A stretch of 64,000 nt of DNA, taken from NCBI RefSeq assembly GCF_014696625.1, contig NZ_JACJQL010000027.1:30002-94001 (forward strand), read 5' to 3'. Shown here in pieces: positions 52,025 to 60,894 of the stretch (positions are counted from its first letter, which is position 1; each line of letters begins with the position of its first letter). Below the pieces are notes generated by a model. It was given only the letters and a program-made list of their open reading frames with translations, searched no databases and was not told where the DNA came from. Source of the DNA: Nostoc parmelioides FACHB-3921 (GTDB taxonomy: Bacteria > Cyanobacteriota > Cyanobacteriia > Cyanobacteriales > Nostocaceae). A program made the translations under genes and the position numbers.

Positions 52025-53359
52025 ATGACAGGCAAAAACGCAAGACATAATGCTTTTCTGCGGCTAGTGTCTGGTAACGGAGCAGCATTTGGGTCAGAAT
52101 CTCGCTACTCGCTTACCAGTAAAGAAGTGGTAATTGGACGTGACCCCAGCTGTCAAGTTGTTTTAGATGCCATGATGTATCGGATGGTATCCCGTCGTCA
52201 TGCTGTGGTTCGTCCCGTAGCTTCATCTGTAGATAGCAAATTTAGCTGGGTACTTTGTGATTTGAATAGTGCTAACGGTACTTATTTAAATGGTCAACGC
52301 TTGTATGGGTGTCAGGAGTTACACGCAGGCGATCGCATTTCTTTGGGTGCTGATGGGCCACAATTCCTGTTTGAGTATGCAGTCGCTCCCCAACCGACAA
52401 TCATCACCAACCAAGTTGCACCCCTGCCCTCAGCCAAGCACCCCCCTAAACCAGATTCGGTGAGCTTCACCCAGCTGTTTCCAATTATTTCTACTGGTAA
52501 GGATTTGACACGCAAAGCTTATCTTGTCCCCGGAATACTGACAGTAGTATTTGTAGTGTTGATGTTTGCAACGGTGGGTAGGCCACAAGCCAATCAAGTA
52601 ATTGTCGCAACTTATATAGCTTTGGCTGCTTACTATTTTATTTACCAACTTTGCGGCAAACCTAAACCTTGGTGGGTGTTAGTTGGTGCGGCTTTGAGTA
52701 CAACCCTGATTTTGCTTAGTCCCTTATTAAATTTATTTATTTTCATTTTTCGGGAAGTCCTTCCTGGTAGCGTACCACCCATAGATCAACCTGTCAGTAG
52801 CCTCACAGAATTATTTGTGGGGTACTTTTTTGGTGCTGGCTTAATGGAAGAATTACTCAAAGCTTTGCCTATATTGGGAGTATATCTAATTGCTTTGGGA
52901 CTACCACCCGCTTGGCGAGAACGTGTTGGCGTTTGGGAACCTTTGGATGGTATTCTCTTGGGAACGGCTTCGGCTGTAGGCTTTACCTTATTGGAAACTC
53001 TGGGACAATATGTACCAGCTGCATCTTTACAAGCAGGTACAGAAGTGGGTTTACAAGTCTTGATTGCTCGTATCTTAGGCTTACCAGCCGGACACATGGC
53101 TTATAGCGGTTATTTGGGCTATTTCATCGGGTTAGCTGCTCTTAAACCCCGTCATGCTAAACAGATTCTCGCCGTTGGCTACCTCAGCGCCGCCGCACTC
53201 CACGCTTTATGGAATACAGCCGGACACAGTAATAATTTACTTTTAGTTGTGGTTGGGGTTTTGTCTTATGCTTTCTTGATGGCAGCGATTCTGAAAGCTA
53301 GAGCTTTATCACCAACGCGATCGCAAAATTTTGCCACTCGTTTTCTTGATCCTAAATAG
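52025..53359 (+). CDS. FHA domain - PrsW-type intramembrane protease
   Basis: 444 residues. Residues about 25-122 form an FHA phosphothreonine-binding domain (VVIGRDPSCQVVLD, SRRHAVVRP, NSANGTYLNG). After a linker come about eight hydrophobic segments carrying the PrsW glutamic protease motifs: GLMEELLKALPIL (about 273-285) and, later, HMAYSGYLGYFIG and HALWNTAGHS. PrsW of Bacillus cleaves the anti-sigma factor RsiW; here the FHA domain suggests that recognition or control depends on Ser/Thr phosphorylation (inference). The gene is divergent from the signalling gene group on the right. Confidence 0.87.
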   Translation: MTGKNARHNAFLRLVSGNGAAFGSESRYSLTSKEVVIGRDPSCQVVLDAMMYRMVSRRHAVVRPVASSVDSKFSWVLCDLNSANGTYLNGQRLYGCQELHAGDRISLGADGPQFLFEYAVAPQPTIITNQVAPLPSAKHPPKPDSVSFTQLFPIISTGKDLTRKAYLVPGILTVVFVVLMFATVGRPQANQVIVATYIALAAYYFIYQLCGKPKPWWVLVGAALSTTLILLSPLLNLFIFIFREVLPGSVPPIDQPVSSLTELFVGYFFGAGLMEELLKALPILGVYLIALGLPPAWRERVGVWEPLDGILLGTASAVGFTLLETLGQYVPAASLQAGTEVGLQVLIARILGLPAGHMAYSGYLGYFIGLAALKPRHAKQILAVGYLSAAALHALWNTAGHSNNLLLVVVGVLSYAFLMAAILKARALSPTRSQNFATRFLDPK

Positions 53360-53387
53360 AGTCCTAAGTACGGCTTGATGGCTCAAC

Positions 53388-53409
53388 TGAGCGTTCTACA
53401 GAGCGCTCA
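53388..53409. terminator. Stem-loop after the FHA-PrsW gene
   Basis: TGAGCG-N10-CGCTCA, about 30 bases past the stop; overlaps a second small palindrome GCTCAACTGAGC. No T-run. Confidence 0.4.
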
Positions 53410-53619
53410 CACCTAAATCTTTGCCAAGCTTCGTTTATCTGTCTTAGGGTAGATTGCGCTAATTTTTACATCAGCTTATGGTTACGCTATGAAGTTTCTT
53501 TGTGCCTAAAAATCTAACACTCGAAAGCTAAAAAAATCCGACAAAAGTGCTACCTGTGAGCAAAATCACTGTTCACGGGAAAATTATCAACTTCAAAATA
53601 TATAAAACATCTGTAGAAG

Positions 53620-54264
53620 TTAGGATTCTGGCTGAGAATCATTGAGTTGTCTGATAGCATAGTAAGCGATCGCTACACTTAACTTTGCTTGCTCAACTTC
53701 TGATAGAGCAGACCACTCTTGATGATTAACGTTATCCACTATAGATGTTAAATTTTGCCCTTCGCTGCTCCGCATAGCGTAAGCATAGGGACGGGCGAAA
53801 ATCAACAAGTCATCTGCTTCCCATGTGGGTAATACACTCTGTACACACTCTACGAGTTGTTCGCCTAGAGATTGTTGAGAAGCGAAAATTTCTGCCGCTT
53901 TGGTGGCGATCGCATTCAGCCAACTTTGTGGGATACCAGTCGCAAAAGCTGTGTGTAAATTTTCTTGAAGATGATCTACAACTAATGATAATGTATTATG
54001 ATTGTAGTATGAAGAAGGTGTTACCCCTGACCATAGGTGGTCTAGTTTATCGTAAAAAATCTGCGCTCTGGTGGTAAATTCTTCAGCTGATACATCTTGA
54101 GCAAATTGCCGTTCTAGTTCTTCAAAATATGCTTCTGACTCATTGTCAGAGGGATTCCAAGGATAGACTGCATCCTCTGGTTCTAATAAAGCTGCTAATA
54201 AATCTAATTCCATTTGAGATACTACAGAATGGCAAGCGTCTGAACCGTTAGTTTTATGAGTCAT
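53620..54264 (-). CDS. Hypothetical protein, 214 residues
   Basis: Not recognised. Soluble, acidic and largely helical, no membrane segment, no clear catalytic motif. N-terminal part has DLLAALLEPEDAVYPWNP and FEELERQFAQDV; the C-terminal end has SALSEVEQAKLSVAIAYYAIRQLN. The frame opens at 54333, but the ATG at 54264 has AGGAGG nine bases ahead, so it is preferred. It lies between the FHA-PrsW and CHAT-FHA genes; the position suggests, without proof, a role in the same system. Confidence 0.7.
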   Translation of the reverse strand: MTHKTNGSDACHSVVSQMELDLLAALLEPEDAVYPWNPSDNESEAYFEELERQFAQDVSAEEFTTRAQIFYDKLDHLWSGVTPSSYYNHNTLSLVVDHLQENLHTAFATGIPQSWLNAIATKAAEIFASQQSLGEQLVECVQSVLPTWEADDLLIFARPYAYAMRSSEGQNLTSIVDNVNHQEWSALSEVEQAKLSVAIAYYAIRQLNDSQPES

Positions 54265-54332
54265 TGATTGCCTCCTGATAAATTGATTTAGTTGACATTG
54301 ACAGCTACAGCACTCAGATTTGGATTTCCGCA

Positions 54333-54348
54333 AAAAAAACGTTTTTTT
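54333..54348. promoter_or_regulatory. Perfect palindrome AAAAAAACGTTTTTTT
   Basis: Sixteen-base perfect palindrome about 70 bases upstream of the preferred start of the 214-residue protein. Rigid A-tracts on both sides of ACGT could be an operator or an upstream promoter element. Confidence 0.4.
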
Positions 54349-54694
54349 ATAATCTTCAAATTAGTCGTTTACTGCATTGGCTATATCAGTTGTTAGTCGC
54401 CATTTGTTTTTTATCTAGTTTAATGCCTAGTTTGATTGTGGACTGTTTTTCTAAAACTTTAGCTATTAACTCATGACAAAATCTCCCTTACTCGATGAAT
54501 AAAAATTTTTCAAGGTAAATCCTCCCAACTCAATAGATATAGCTGTTAACTGTTGACTGTTGACAGCTAACAGCCTTTATTAGTAGTTATGCTTTTTTAG
54601 CGTGCATTAGCTTATTTTCCCAATTGAGAACGTAAAATCGCACGGGTAGAAGCCCACAATCAAATCATGAAAATATCTTGTCCCCATGATTGAT
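54349..54694. other. Intergenic region with half of a heptad foldback element
   Basis: About 346 bases upstream of the 214-residue gene. Contains the element half at 54542-54614. No gene seen. Confidence 0.45.
54542..54614. repeat. Heptad foldback element (left arm missing)
   Basis: Core GCTGTTAACTGTTGACTGTT, then CCTTTATTAGTAGTTATG and AGCGTGCATTAGCTTA, matching the right half of 37854-37973 closely (CCCTTATTAGTGGTTATG, GCGTGCATTAGCTTA). Confidence 0.7.
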
Positions 54695-56272
54695 TCAAGA
54701 ATCTTCAATAATAAATTCCCAGATTTCACCTCTTGAACTACCAAACTTTAACTGCATACCTGATTTTAACGGAACTTCCTCCCGCAGAAGTTGTTGCCAA
54801 CCATTAGAGCCTAAAAACCAGGTCGTGCCATAAGTGGAAAAATCTTGGAGATAATAGGTGCGGGCTGGATTACCAGTAAAATTATTCCGGCATAAAATTT
54901 CGGCGTGTCGCTTGGAAACAGAAAGTTCAGGGATGACGATATCATTATCTTTCGTCCGACCGATGCGTGTGACACCAGTTCTTAAAAACCAGCTACGACC
55001 TCCAGGAGTGAGCGATCGCAATGAGGCGATCGGCATGGGAGAATTAGAGTTAGGAATAGCAGTATCGGGCATTTCCGTGACACTTTCATCAAAACTTTTG
55101 ATGAGTTCACCATCAAAATCTGGATGTAAGTAAAGAACGGGTAAAGTCCAAGCGGGTTGATTGTACTTATATAGTGTTAACAGTTCTTGCCTGGCTTCCG
55201 CCACTGCTTCATCGATGGGCTTGCGCGATCGCAATGCTTCGGCAAAGGCTTGAATAAAACTGTGGCTTTCATGGTCAGCGATTTCATCCCGCATCGCCAA
55301 AACTGCCGGCACACCATGACGAATTAAAACTTCTGCCAAACTACTAGCAGGAATGGCCTGATGATTAATAGCGGCTGGTTGTGCGCCCCAACAAGCGTTA
55401 AACACAGCCAACTTCAAAGCGCTGCGGGTTAATACTTGGGCTAGTTCTATGCCGTTCAGGCTCATTCCTGGGCGCAAGAACAACAATCCACCATCCGGCC
55501 CTGGTAGACCATGACCAGCGTAGAAAAAGACATTATATGCTTTCGTTTCTAACTCTTGAATCAACTCTTGGGGTGTAGGCTGGATGAGAGTTTTGACTGT
55601 ACATGGTGCATAACCCTGACCATAACCAGCTACTTGACCACCATTTAACAGGGTTTTTTCTAGGATAGCGGCTTCTGTTTGCAGTTGCAGGTTTTGATCG
55701 TGTCCGAGAACCAGCAGCACTTTTAAAGCTTGATCAATACGTAAATATGGCAAGGCCTCAACTTCACTGGTGGTACGGCTAAATAATACATCTGGGGAGA
55801 GGGACACCGCAGGCTGTCCTGGTTCCCGTTGCATAATTTCCCAGGGTAGGGCGATTAAATCTGGGTCACGAATTTCCAGACGAAAGCGCAAACGTGTATG
55901 TTGACCCATAGCGATACCGCGACTACGTTCCAGACTCCCCAGAATTGGCCCCTCGAATATCCAACGCCATAAATTCATCCCCAGGTATTGCATGAGACGA
56001 CTACTATAACCAGTGGTTTGCCCGGAGGGGAGGGAAACTATATTCCCAGGCACTGAGTTTGTTAATGGGGGTTTCGTATCGGAAGAAATGTGAATACCAC
56101 TATGACCAGCAAACATTTGCTGCCATTCTTGCCAAATTTGACTGAGTTCGGACGGCCAAGCACAGTCACGGAGAACATAGCCACTGGGATAGGGAGCCTT
56201 GACCACCCAAATGGCGAAACTATCTTTGCCAGTGTTGATGAGACGGGCGATCGCCAGATTCAGGGAGGGCAT
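54695..56272 (-). CDS. CHAT (caspase-like) protease - FHA domain protein
   Basis: 525 residues. Residues about 185-390 form a CHAT domain, a caspase-fold peptidase, with the catalytic His254 (YAGHGLPG) and Cys294 (FNACWGAQ). Residues about 425-525 form an FHA domain (RIGRTKDNDIVIPELSVSKRHAEI, DFSTYGTTWFLG). N-terminal 180 residues are a conserved helical/beta region (LPWEIMQREPG). The dyad is intact, so it may be an active peptidase. The FHA domain would bind phosphothreonine, linking it to kinases or to the PP2C gene 320 bases upstream on the same strand. Role in cell death or stress signalling is inference from the CHAT superfamily. Confidence 0.9.
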   Translation of the reverse strand: MPSLNLAIARLINTGKDSFAIWVVKAPYPSGYVLRDCAWPSELSQIWQEWQQMFAGHSGIHISSDTKPPLTNSVPGNIVSLPSGQTTGYSSRLMQYLGMNLWRWIFEGPILGSLERSRGIAMGQHTRLRFRLEIRDPDLIALPWEIMQREPGQPAVSLSPDVLFSRTTSEVEALPYLRIDQALKVLLVLGHDQNLQLQTEAAILEKTLLNGGQVAGYGQGYAPCTVKTLIQPTPQELIQELETKAYNVFFYAGHGLPGPDGGLLFLRPGMSLNGIELAQVLTRSALKLAVFNACWGAQPAAINHQAIPASSLAEVLIRHGVPAVLAMRDEIADHESHSFIQAFAEALRSRKPIDEAVAEARQELLTLYKYNQPAWTLPVLYLHPDFDGELIKSFDESVTEMPDTAIPNSNSPMPIASLRSLTPGGRSWFLRTGVTRIGRTKDNDIVIPELSVSKRHAEILCRNNFTGNPARTYYLQDFSTYGTTWFLGSNGWQQLLREEVPLKSGMQLKFGSSRGEIWEFIIEDS

Positions 56273-56592
56273 GGATTAGCACACTACGAGGTAAGAACAA
56301 TTCAAAGTTATGGTTACTGAGGCTGTCGCAGTCGAGATATTTTGCCTACGCACTGCTATGGATATTCAGTAGGAGAATTTTGCCCAGACTGAAACTACTT
56401 GTAGACTTAGTGGCAAGTCTGTAGCAAAATCCCGTAGGGTGCGCCGGCTGCTGGCCAACATAACTTTGTCACAGAGGGGTGTGAAACCCTTGAATTTACG
56501 ATTAATTGCCAAGTGTGATTTTTCTTGAGAAAAACTTTTGGCTTGTAAATTGCGTTTTGTTATTATCTGTATTATTTCAGGTTTTTATCAGT
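56273..56592. other. Intergenic region between CHAT-FHA and PP2C genes
   Basis: 320 bases. Contains GTAGGGTGCG at about 56435, a part of the dispersed inverted repeat described at 12084-12150. The two genes have room for separate promoters here. No gene seen. Confidence 0.45.
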
Positions 56593-58869
56593 TTATCGAT
56601 TATTTGATTCAGCTGCATCTGGATTGTTGGGAGTATTTGCTGCTGGGGGTGGGGTGTCCCGTGGTAGAGAGACGCTATCACAAGGACTATCTTGATTGGG
56701 TTGTAAAACCGTTACAGCAAATCGTTTCAGTTCAGCTAATTCTGTTTTGATTGGCTGGTCTGAAGATTGTGGAGGCTCGATCGCTAGATTATTAGTGCTA
56801 GCTGGCTGGGGGTTACAAAGACGTAAATATACTTCATAAATCCCTGGAGAGGGTTGAGGATTGAATTTTTTATCAATCACTTCTAAAAAACTTTCTGGGG
56901 GTAGCTTTTGTTGATTGAAGGTGATTTCGCTGTTAGTTTTGATTATCCATCCAGGTGCGAGATTATTCAGCGATCGCTGCTGTGCTTTGGGACTCTGGGT
57001 GGTTGACGGTAAATTCCTAGTTGGGGTGACTGTGGGATTGGCGTATGGCGATCGCAGTAACATGACCCAATATCCCAAGACACCAGCTGTCGCCACCAAG
57101 ATTAACGGCACGATCAGATTTAGGGGTAGTTTGCTGATTCTATTGGGTAAGTTGCTGGGAACTACTTGAGTTTTTTGTTCTGGTTTAGTCTCTAGTAAGG
57201 TTGGCTGTAGCGCTCTTGATGTCAGATTGACAGTTTTGATATGAGTGCTATCGGGAACAACTGCTTTCAGAGTGATCTGTGGTTCGGTGTATTTGACTCG
57301 ACAATTGACTAGAGCGATCGTCACATTATCATGTCCATTCTTCGTGTTAGCGATGTCTACCAAGCGCTCAACCACGTTAACTATATTATTTTCTTCACCC
57401 GTAAGAATTGGTAAGATTTCCGATTCCCAATAGTCTTCCACACGGTCGAAATCACTTAACCCGTCGGAAGTCAACAAAAATACCCCATCTTCATCGAGGA
57501 TAAATCTTTGGGCTGTGGGATGTAGTGAACTGCTGGGACTCATACCCAAAGCCTGCACCAGCGAACCAGAACCACCTTGTTGTACTGCTTCCCGATAAAC
57601 AGCGTAGCCTAATCTCACTTCCCGCGATGCCACATCATCATCCAGGGTAACTTGATAACAACCGTGACGAGTGATCCAATAGGCGCGACTGTCGCCGACG
57701 TGGGTAATATACATTTCGTGGGCAATAGGTAAAGCCATCACCAAGGTTGTCCCCATGCGTTTTCTTCCTTGGCGATTTTCGCTGTCGTTGCGCTGACTAA
57801 TTTTGTCGTTGGCAACAGCAGCAGCCCGTTCTAAATCAGCTATCAACAGTGATGGTTCAATATGGTCTGGTGGTACGTTGATCAGTTGTTGTACCTGTTT
57901 CTGGATAGTTTCAATTGCTAAATTAGAAGCAACATTGCCGCCCTCATGTCCACCAATGCCATCACAAACAATAGCCAAGGCAGTTGGTTGGGGTGGTTTG
58001 CTCAATAATGTGCCACTGGGAGGATAACAAGCATCTTCGTTCCGTTGACGGCTGGGGCCAGTGTCAGTTTTAGTGGCAATTTGAATGGTAGGCGTTTGTG
58101 ATTTGCTTAATTCTGCCAATCCTCTGTCTAAAACGGCAACTAGTACCTCTGAGGATTTGATTTCCCCTTGAATTAGCAAATGACTAATTTGCTGAACAAA
58201 TTCTGCTATGGCTGGTTTGGCTTCCTGGTGTAGCTGTTGCCAAAATTCACCCAATTGTGGCAATTCTAGCGCTGTTGTCGAGTCAGAATGCAGCTCCAAC
58301 AACCGTACTAATGGCCCTTCCACCCGCAGCAGGTATGGGTTGAGTAGGCTAGATACAACGCCTTCACTCTTGAAAGGTTGCCAGAGATTGGCAATTTGCC
58401 ACAGCCAATGTAGTTGGCGCATTGATGTAGCGTAGCGCCAAGCATCGGTAAATTCGCTACACAAATGCACCTGTTGAGCTAAATTGTCTGCGAACAGAGG
58501 AGATTTTTCCAACAATAAAACTTGACTGTGGACGTATCCATCGGTTATCGGTAGTATCCCATAGACTTGGGGGATATTTAACCGATAGGGGATGAGCCGC
58601 AGATAAGGTCTGATGGGATGGGTATTTTCTAAATCAGGCGCTTGGGGTAGTAAACCGGGTTTAGTATCTAAAACAACAGACTGATTGATAATTAAATAGC
58701 GATCGGCTAATATTTCTCCGGTACTGCCAAGACTCAGACTATCTCCCACCACCCACAAATAACGCTTGGGTAAGGGTGTGGAGCATCGCTGGCAAAACTT
58801 GTGTGTCAGGGGGTTCGCAGCCTGACAAAGTTCGTTTGGACAGTAGAGCGTTGCCGCATCATTTTCCAT
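56593..58869 (-). CDS. PP2C-type Ser/Thr phosphatase with N-terminal zinc ribbon
   Basis: 758 residues. Residues 10-29 form a zinc ribbon (YCPNELCQ with C10 and C15, FCQRCS with C26 and C29). PP2C domain about 262-525: metal ligand Asp in IVCDGIGGHEGG, start TKTDTGPSRQRNEDA, ITHVGDSRAYWI, LTSDGLSD and GHDNVTIAL. A single membrane helix follows (about 584-605), then a Pro/Ser-rich outer tail to the end. This layout (zinc ribbon, PP2C, membrane anchor) implies a membrane-bound phosphatase with its catalytic part in the cytoplasm. It probably reverses Ser/Thr phosphorylation read by the neighbouring FHA proteins (inference). Confidence 0.92.
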   Translation of the reverse strand: MENDAATLYCPNELCQAANPLTHKFCQRCSTPLPKRYLWVVGDSLSLGSTGEILADRYLIINQSVVLDTKPGLLPQAPDLENTHPIRPYLRLIPYRLNIPQVYGILPITDGYVHSQVLLLEKSPLFADNLAQQVHLCSEFTDAWRYATSMRQLHWLWQIANLWQPFKSEGVVSSLLNPYLLRVEGPLVRLLELHSDSTTALELPQLGEFWQQLHQEAKPAIAEFVQQISHLLIQGEIKSSEVLVAVLDRGLAELSKSQTPTIQIATKTDTGPSRQRNEDACYPPSGTLLSKPPQPTALAIVCDGIGGHEGGNVASNLAIETIQKQVQQLINVPPDHIEPSLLIADLERAAAVANDKISQRNDSENRQGRKRMGTTLVMALPIAHEMYITHVGDSRAYWITRHGCYQVTLDDDVASREVRLGYAVYREAVQQGGSGSLVQALGMSPSSSLHPTAQRFILDEDGVFLLTSDGLSDFDRVEDYWESEILPILTGEENNIVNVVERLVDIANTKNGHDNVTIALVNCRVKYTEPQITLKAVVPDSTHIKTVNLTSRALQPTLLETKPEQKTQVVPSNLPNRISKLPLNLIVPLILVATAGVLGYWVMLLRSPYANPTVTPTRNLPSTTQSPKAQQRSLNNLAPGWIIKTNSEITFNQQKLPPESFLEVIDKKFNPQPSPGIYEVYLRLCNPQPASTNNLAIEPPQSSDQPIKTELAELKRFAVTVLQPNQDSPCDSVSLPRDTPPPAANTPNNPDAAESNNR

Positions 58870-59359
58870 AGTGTTCGCACCGATCAGCGATTGGCAATTG
58901 TTTCAACAGCACTGGTAGCGGCAAGAATGAAGACCGCTCATATTTCTTGAATTCGATTTATCCATCGTGGGATCATGATTTTAGCTGGTAGATACCAACA
59001 GATATTAGTACTTATCTGAACTTATGCAAACACCATACTCCTTTGTCAACCTTACAGCCTCATCATAGCTTTTATTTATCTGTTGCTTTCCCTTGCTAGA
59101 GCCGCTAACACTCATCCTGTCAAGATTGTTTGCTTTGGTTGCGTTAATCATGAACGATCGCAAACAACACAGATATTTCCATAGTTTATAAGTTGTGGAA
59201 CAGTCATAAACTTTAATTAAGAATTAAGATACTAAAAGCTAAACATCTGGACAATTCATCCTTAGTAATACCCTACAGGTGTGAGTGGCGTTCCGCAGGA
59301 AAGCAAACTAGCTTAAGTTTAGCTTGCGACTACTCCCGTGGATAAATCGTACAGTAGGC

Positions 59360-59472
59360 TCAACTAATGCGGGACTAAATTGCATAAATACTAATAAGGG
59401 CTGTTAACTGTTGACTGTCAACAGTCAACAGCCCTCACGATGGATTACGCAACTTAAAAGCACAATAGCTTA
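59360..59472. repeat. Heptad foldback element (reverse orientation, 113 bp)
   Basis: The reverse complement aligns over its whole length to 37854-37973: TTTTAAGTTGCGTAATC at one side, GGCTGTTGAC core and CCCTTATTAGTATTTATG on the other. Right end TAGCTTA is kept. Confidence 0.75.
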
Positions 59473-59563
59473 ACGCTTATATAATTCGTACAGCACTCCA
59501 ATTGGATGATAAATATCTAATTGATTTAGTGCTGTTCAAATTAACACATTTATGAAAATAAGT

Positions 59564-59604
59564 CAGAACCCCGACTTCTACTTCTTCGAGGAGTCGGGGT
59601 TCTG
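59564..59604 (-). terminator. Terminator-like stem after ndhM
   Basis: CAGAACCCCGACTTCT and AGGAGTCGGGGTTCTG pair with one mismatch over 16 bases, starting 14 bases past the ndhM stop. Minus-strand continuation is CTTATTTTC, a weak T-tract. Confidence 0.65.
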
Positions 59605-59617
59605 GGAACATGGGGTA

Positions 59618-59974
59618 CTATTTATCCTCAACGGCCACTTGAGGGAGTCCTAAGCTGTAGTTAGTGACGCGAGCCGACAGATTGTAGCTGATTTCGCCTT
59701 TTTGGAGGAGCGATCGCAGATAATGTTCTAAGTCTGACCCAATGCGGCGTAAGTTGTAGTCTGTCAGGTCTGCACCGCTTGAGGCTTCAACTAATTCATC
59801 GAACTTGCGATAAATCTTTTGCAAAGCATCTTCATTCCAGTTGAACTCGTTGTCCGGGTCGATATCCAAGGTCAAGACCTGATTGCTGGGAACTAGTTCG
59901 CCATCCCGGTCAATTTCTGCTGCAAAAATGCGGATGTGTCTGGTTGTAGACTTGAGCAGCGTTGCGTTTTCCAT
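59618..59974 (-). CDS. ndhM: NAD(P)H-quinone oxidoreductase subunit M
   Basis: 118 residues, a peripheral subunit of the photosynthetic NDH-1 complex that takes part in cyclic electron flow and respiration on the thylakoid membrane; found only in oxygenic phototrophs. The segments HIRIFAAEIDRDGELVPSN, LDIDPDNEFNWNEDALQKIYRKFDELV and LRRIGSDLEHYLRSLLQKGEISYNL match NdhM closely. Gene alone, with a strong terminator stem after it. Confidence 0.93.
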   Translation of the reverse strand: MENATLLKSTTRHIRIFAAEIDRDGELVPSNQVLTLDIDPDNEFNWNEDALQKIYRKFDELVEASSGADLTDYNLRRIGSDLEHYLRSLLQKGEISYNLSARVTNYSLGLPQVAVEDK

Positions 59975-60011
59975 AGCAGGGTGTCAGATTCAGGTTAATT
60001 ACACTGAAATA

Positions 60012-60039
60012 ATTGTAGACGCTATATATGGGCTGCAAA
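60012..60039 (-). promoter_or_regulatory. Candidate sigma-70-type promoter of ndhM
   Basis: On the minus strand TTTGCA-N16-TACAAT, about 40-65 bases ahead of the ATG. Approximate match only. Confidence 0.35.
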
Positions 60040-60756
60040 GCACTCAAATTAAATGGGTGCTGGAGGCTAGTAGTTCACCAACCCAAAATTGCTGGGCTAG
60101 GGCAAGCAGGGGGAGCAGAGGAGCGGGGGGAGAAGTCGCAAGGAGGAGCCACTGTGTTGGGCGGGTTTCCCGACTTATAGCAAGTGGCGTTGGTTTCCCT
60201 CTCTTACGAGACGCTTACGCGAACCGGGCGAACTTCGGGGGAGAAAGAGATTTTTTTGCTGCTATTAACCTTGCAAAGTTCTCTTGGCATACTACCAGGG
60301 AAGAATTTTGGAGTCAGTTATCCCCTCTTTTCCCTTTTTCCCAGAGGTTGATTGAATTTTCTTTAGTTGAACTTAGAGTCTATGCTATGGTTTAAAACCA
60401 AGATTTTACTTTTGATAAAATTGCTCATCTCCCACTCCTGAATTTGATGATGAACAAAACGTACATTGAGTAATTTTACGTAATTAGCATACAACTACGT
60501 CTAGCTTTAATAAAATCAAAAAAAATGAGGGATTTACTTACGTGTAAACACGAAAAGTTCAGTAAAAACTCAAACTATTGTTGATTTTAAAATAAAGTTG
60601 ATGTGAAAAGCTTTAAAAACCTAGAACAACTTCTTACAGAAACTTTATTGTATATAATCTCAAAAACTGAATAATAGTTATGGCTTACCTGAAATACAAC
60701 CGACACAGGAAGATTTAATCCTCGACAATAAAAGTCTATCTAAAAAAATCAGGAGC

Positions 60757-60786
60757 ATGGAATGGAAGATAAATGCGGTGAATTAA
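60757..60786 (+). CDS. Possible leader peptide, 9 residues
   Basis: AGGAG lies one base before ATG GAA TGG AAG ATA AAT GCG GTG AAT TAA; SD spacing is short. Position is about 110 bases upstream of the next gene. Only a candidate. Confidence 0.25.
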   Translation: MEWKINAVN

Positions 60787-60894
60787 AAATAAATTGTTAG
60801 TTCAGGCAGAACGAATTCAAAAGACTATACAGAAATTTTGTAGGAGATATACCTCCTCAACCTCATACCACCAAGCACAGGAATCTCTAAAACT

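Larger units (their letters stand above)
58870..59617. other. 748-base intergenic region
   Basis: Upstream of the PP2C gene. Contains the reverse-oriented heptad foldback element (59360-59472) and the ndhM terminator stem (59564-59604). No gene supported. Confidence 0.5.
59975..60894. other. 920-base intergenic region
   Basis: Divergent spacer between ndhM and the heterocyst-regulator-like gene. Contains a GC-richer stretch with GGAG/GGGG tracts (60100-60250) unlike the surrounding AT-rich DNA, a candidate TATAAT at 60653-60658, and a small leader frame at 60757-60786. The open frame at 59883-60395 overlaps ndhM antisense and is not supported. Confidence 0.5.

Noticed and set aside
7415..59472. 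Heptad arrays considered as CRISPR
   Set aside because: Unit length is seven bases with no unique spacers; they are tandem repeats.
59883..60395. Plus-strand frame of 170 codons
   Set aside because: Starts antisense inside ndhM, which is a clear gene; the rest passes through G-rich repetitive spacer.
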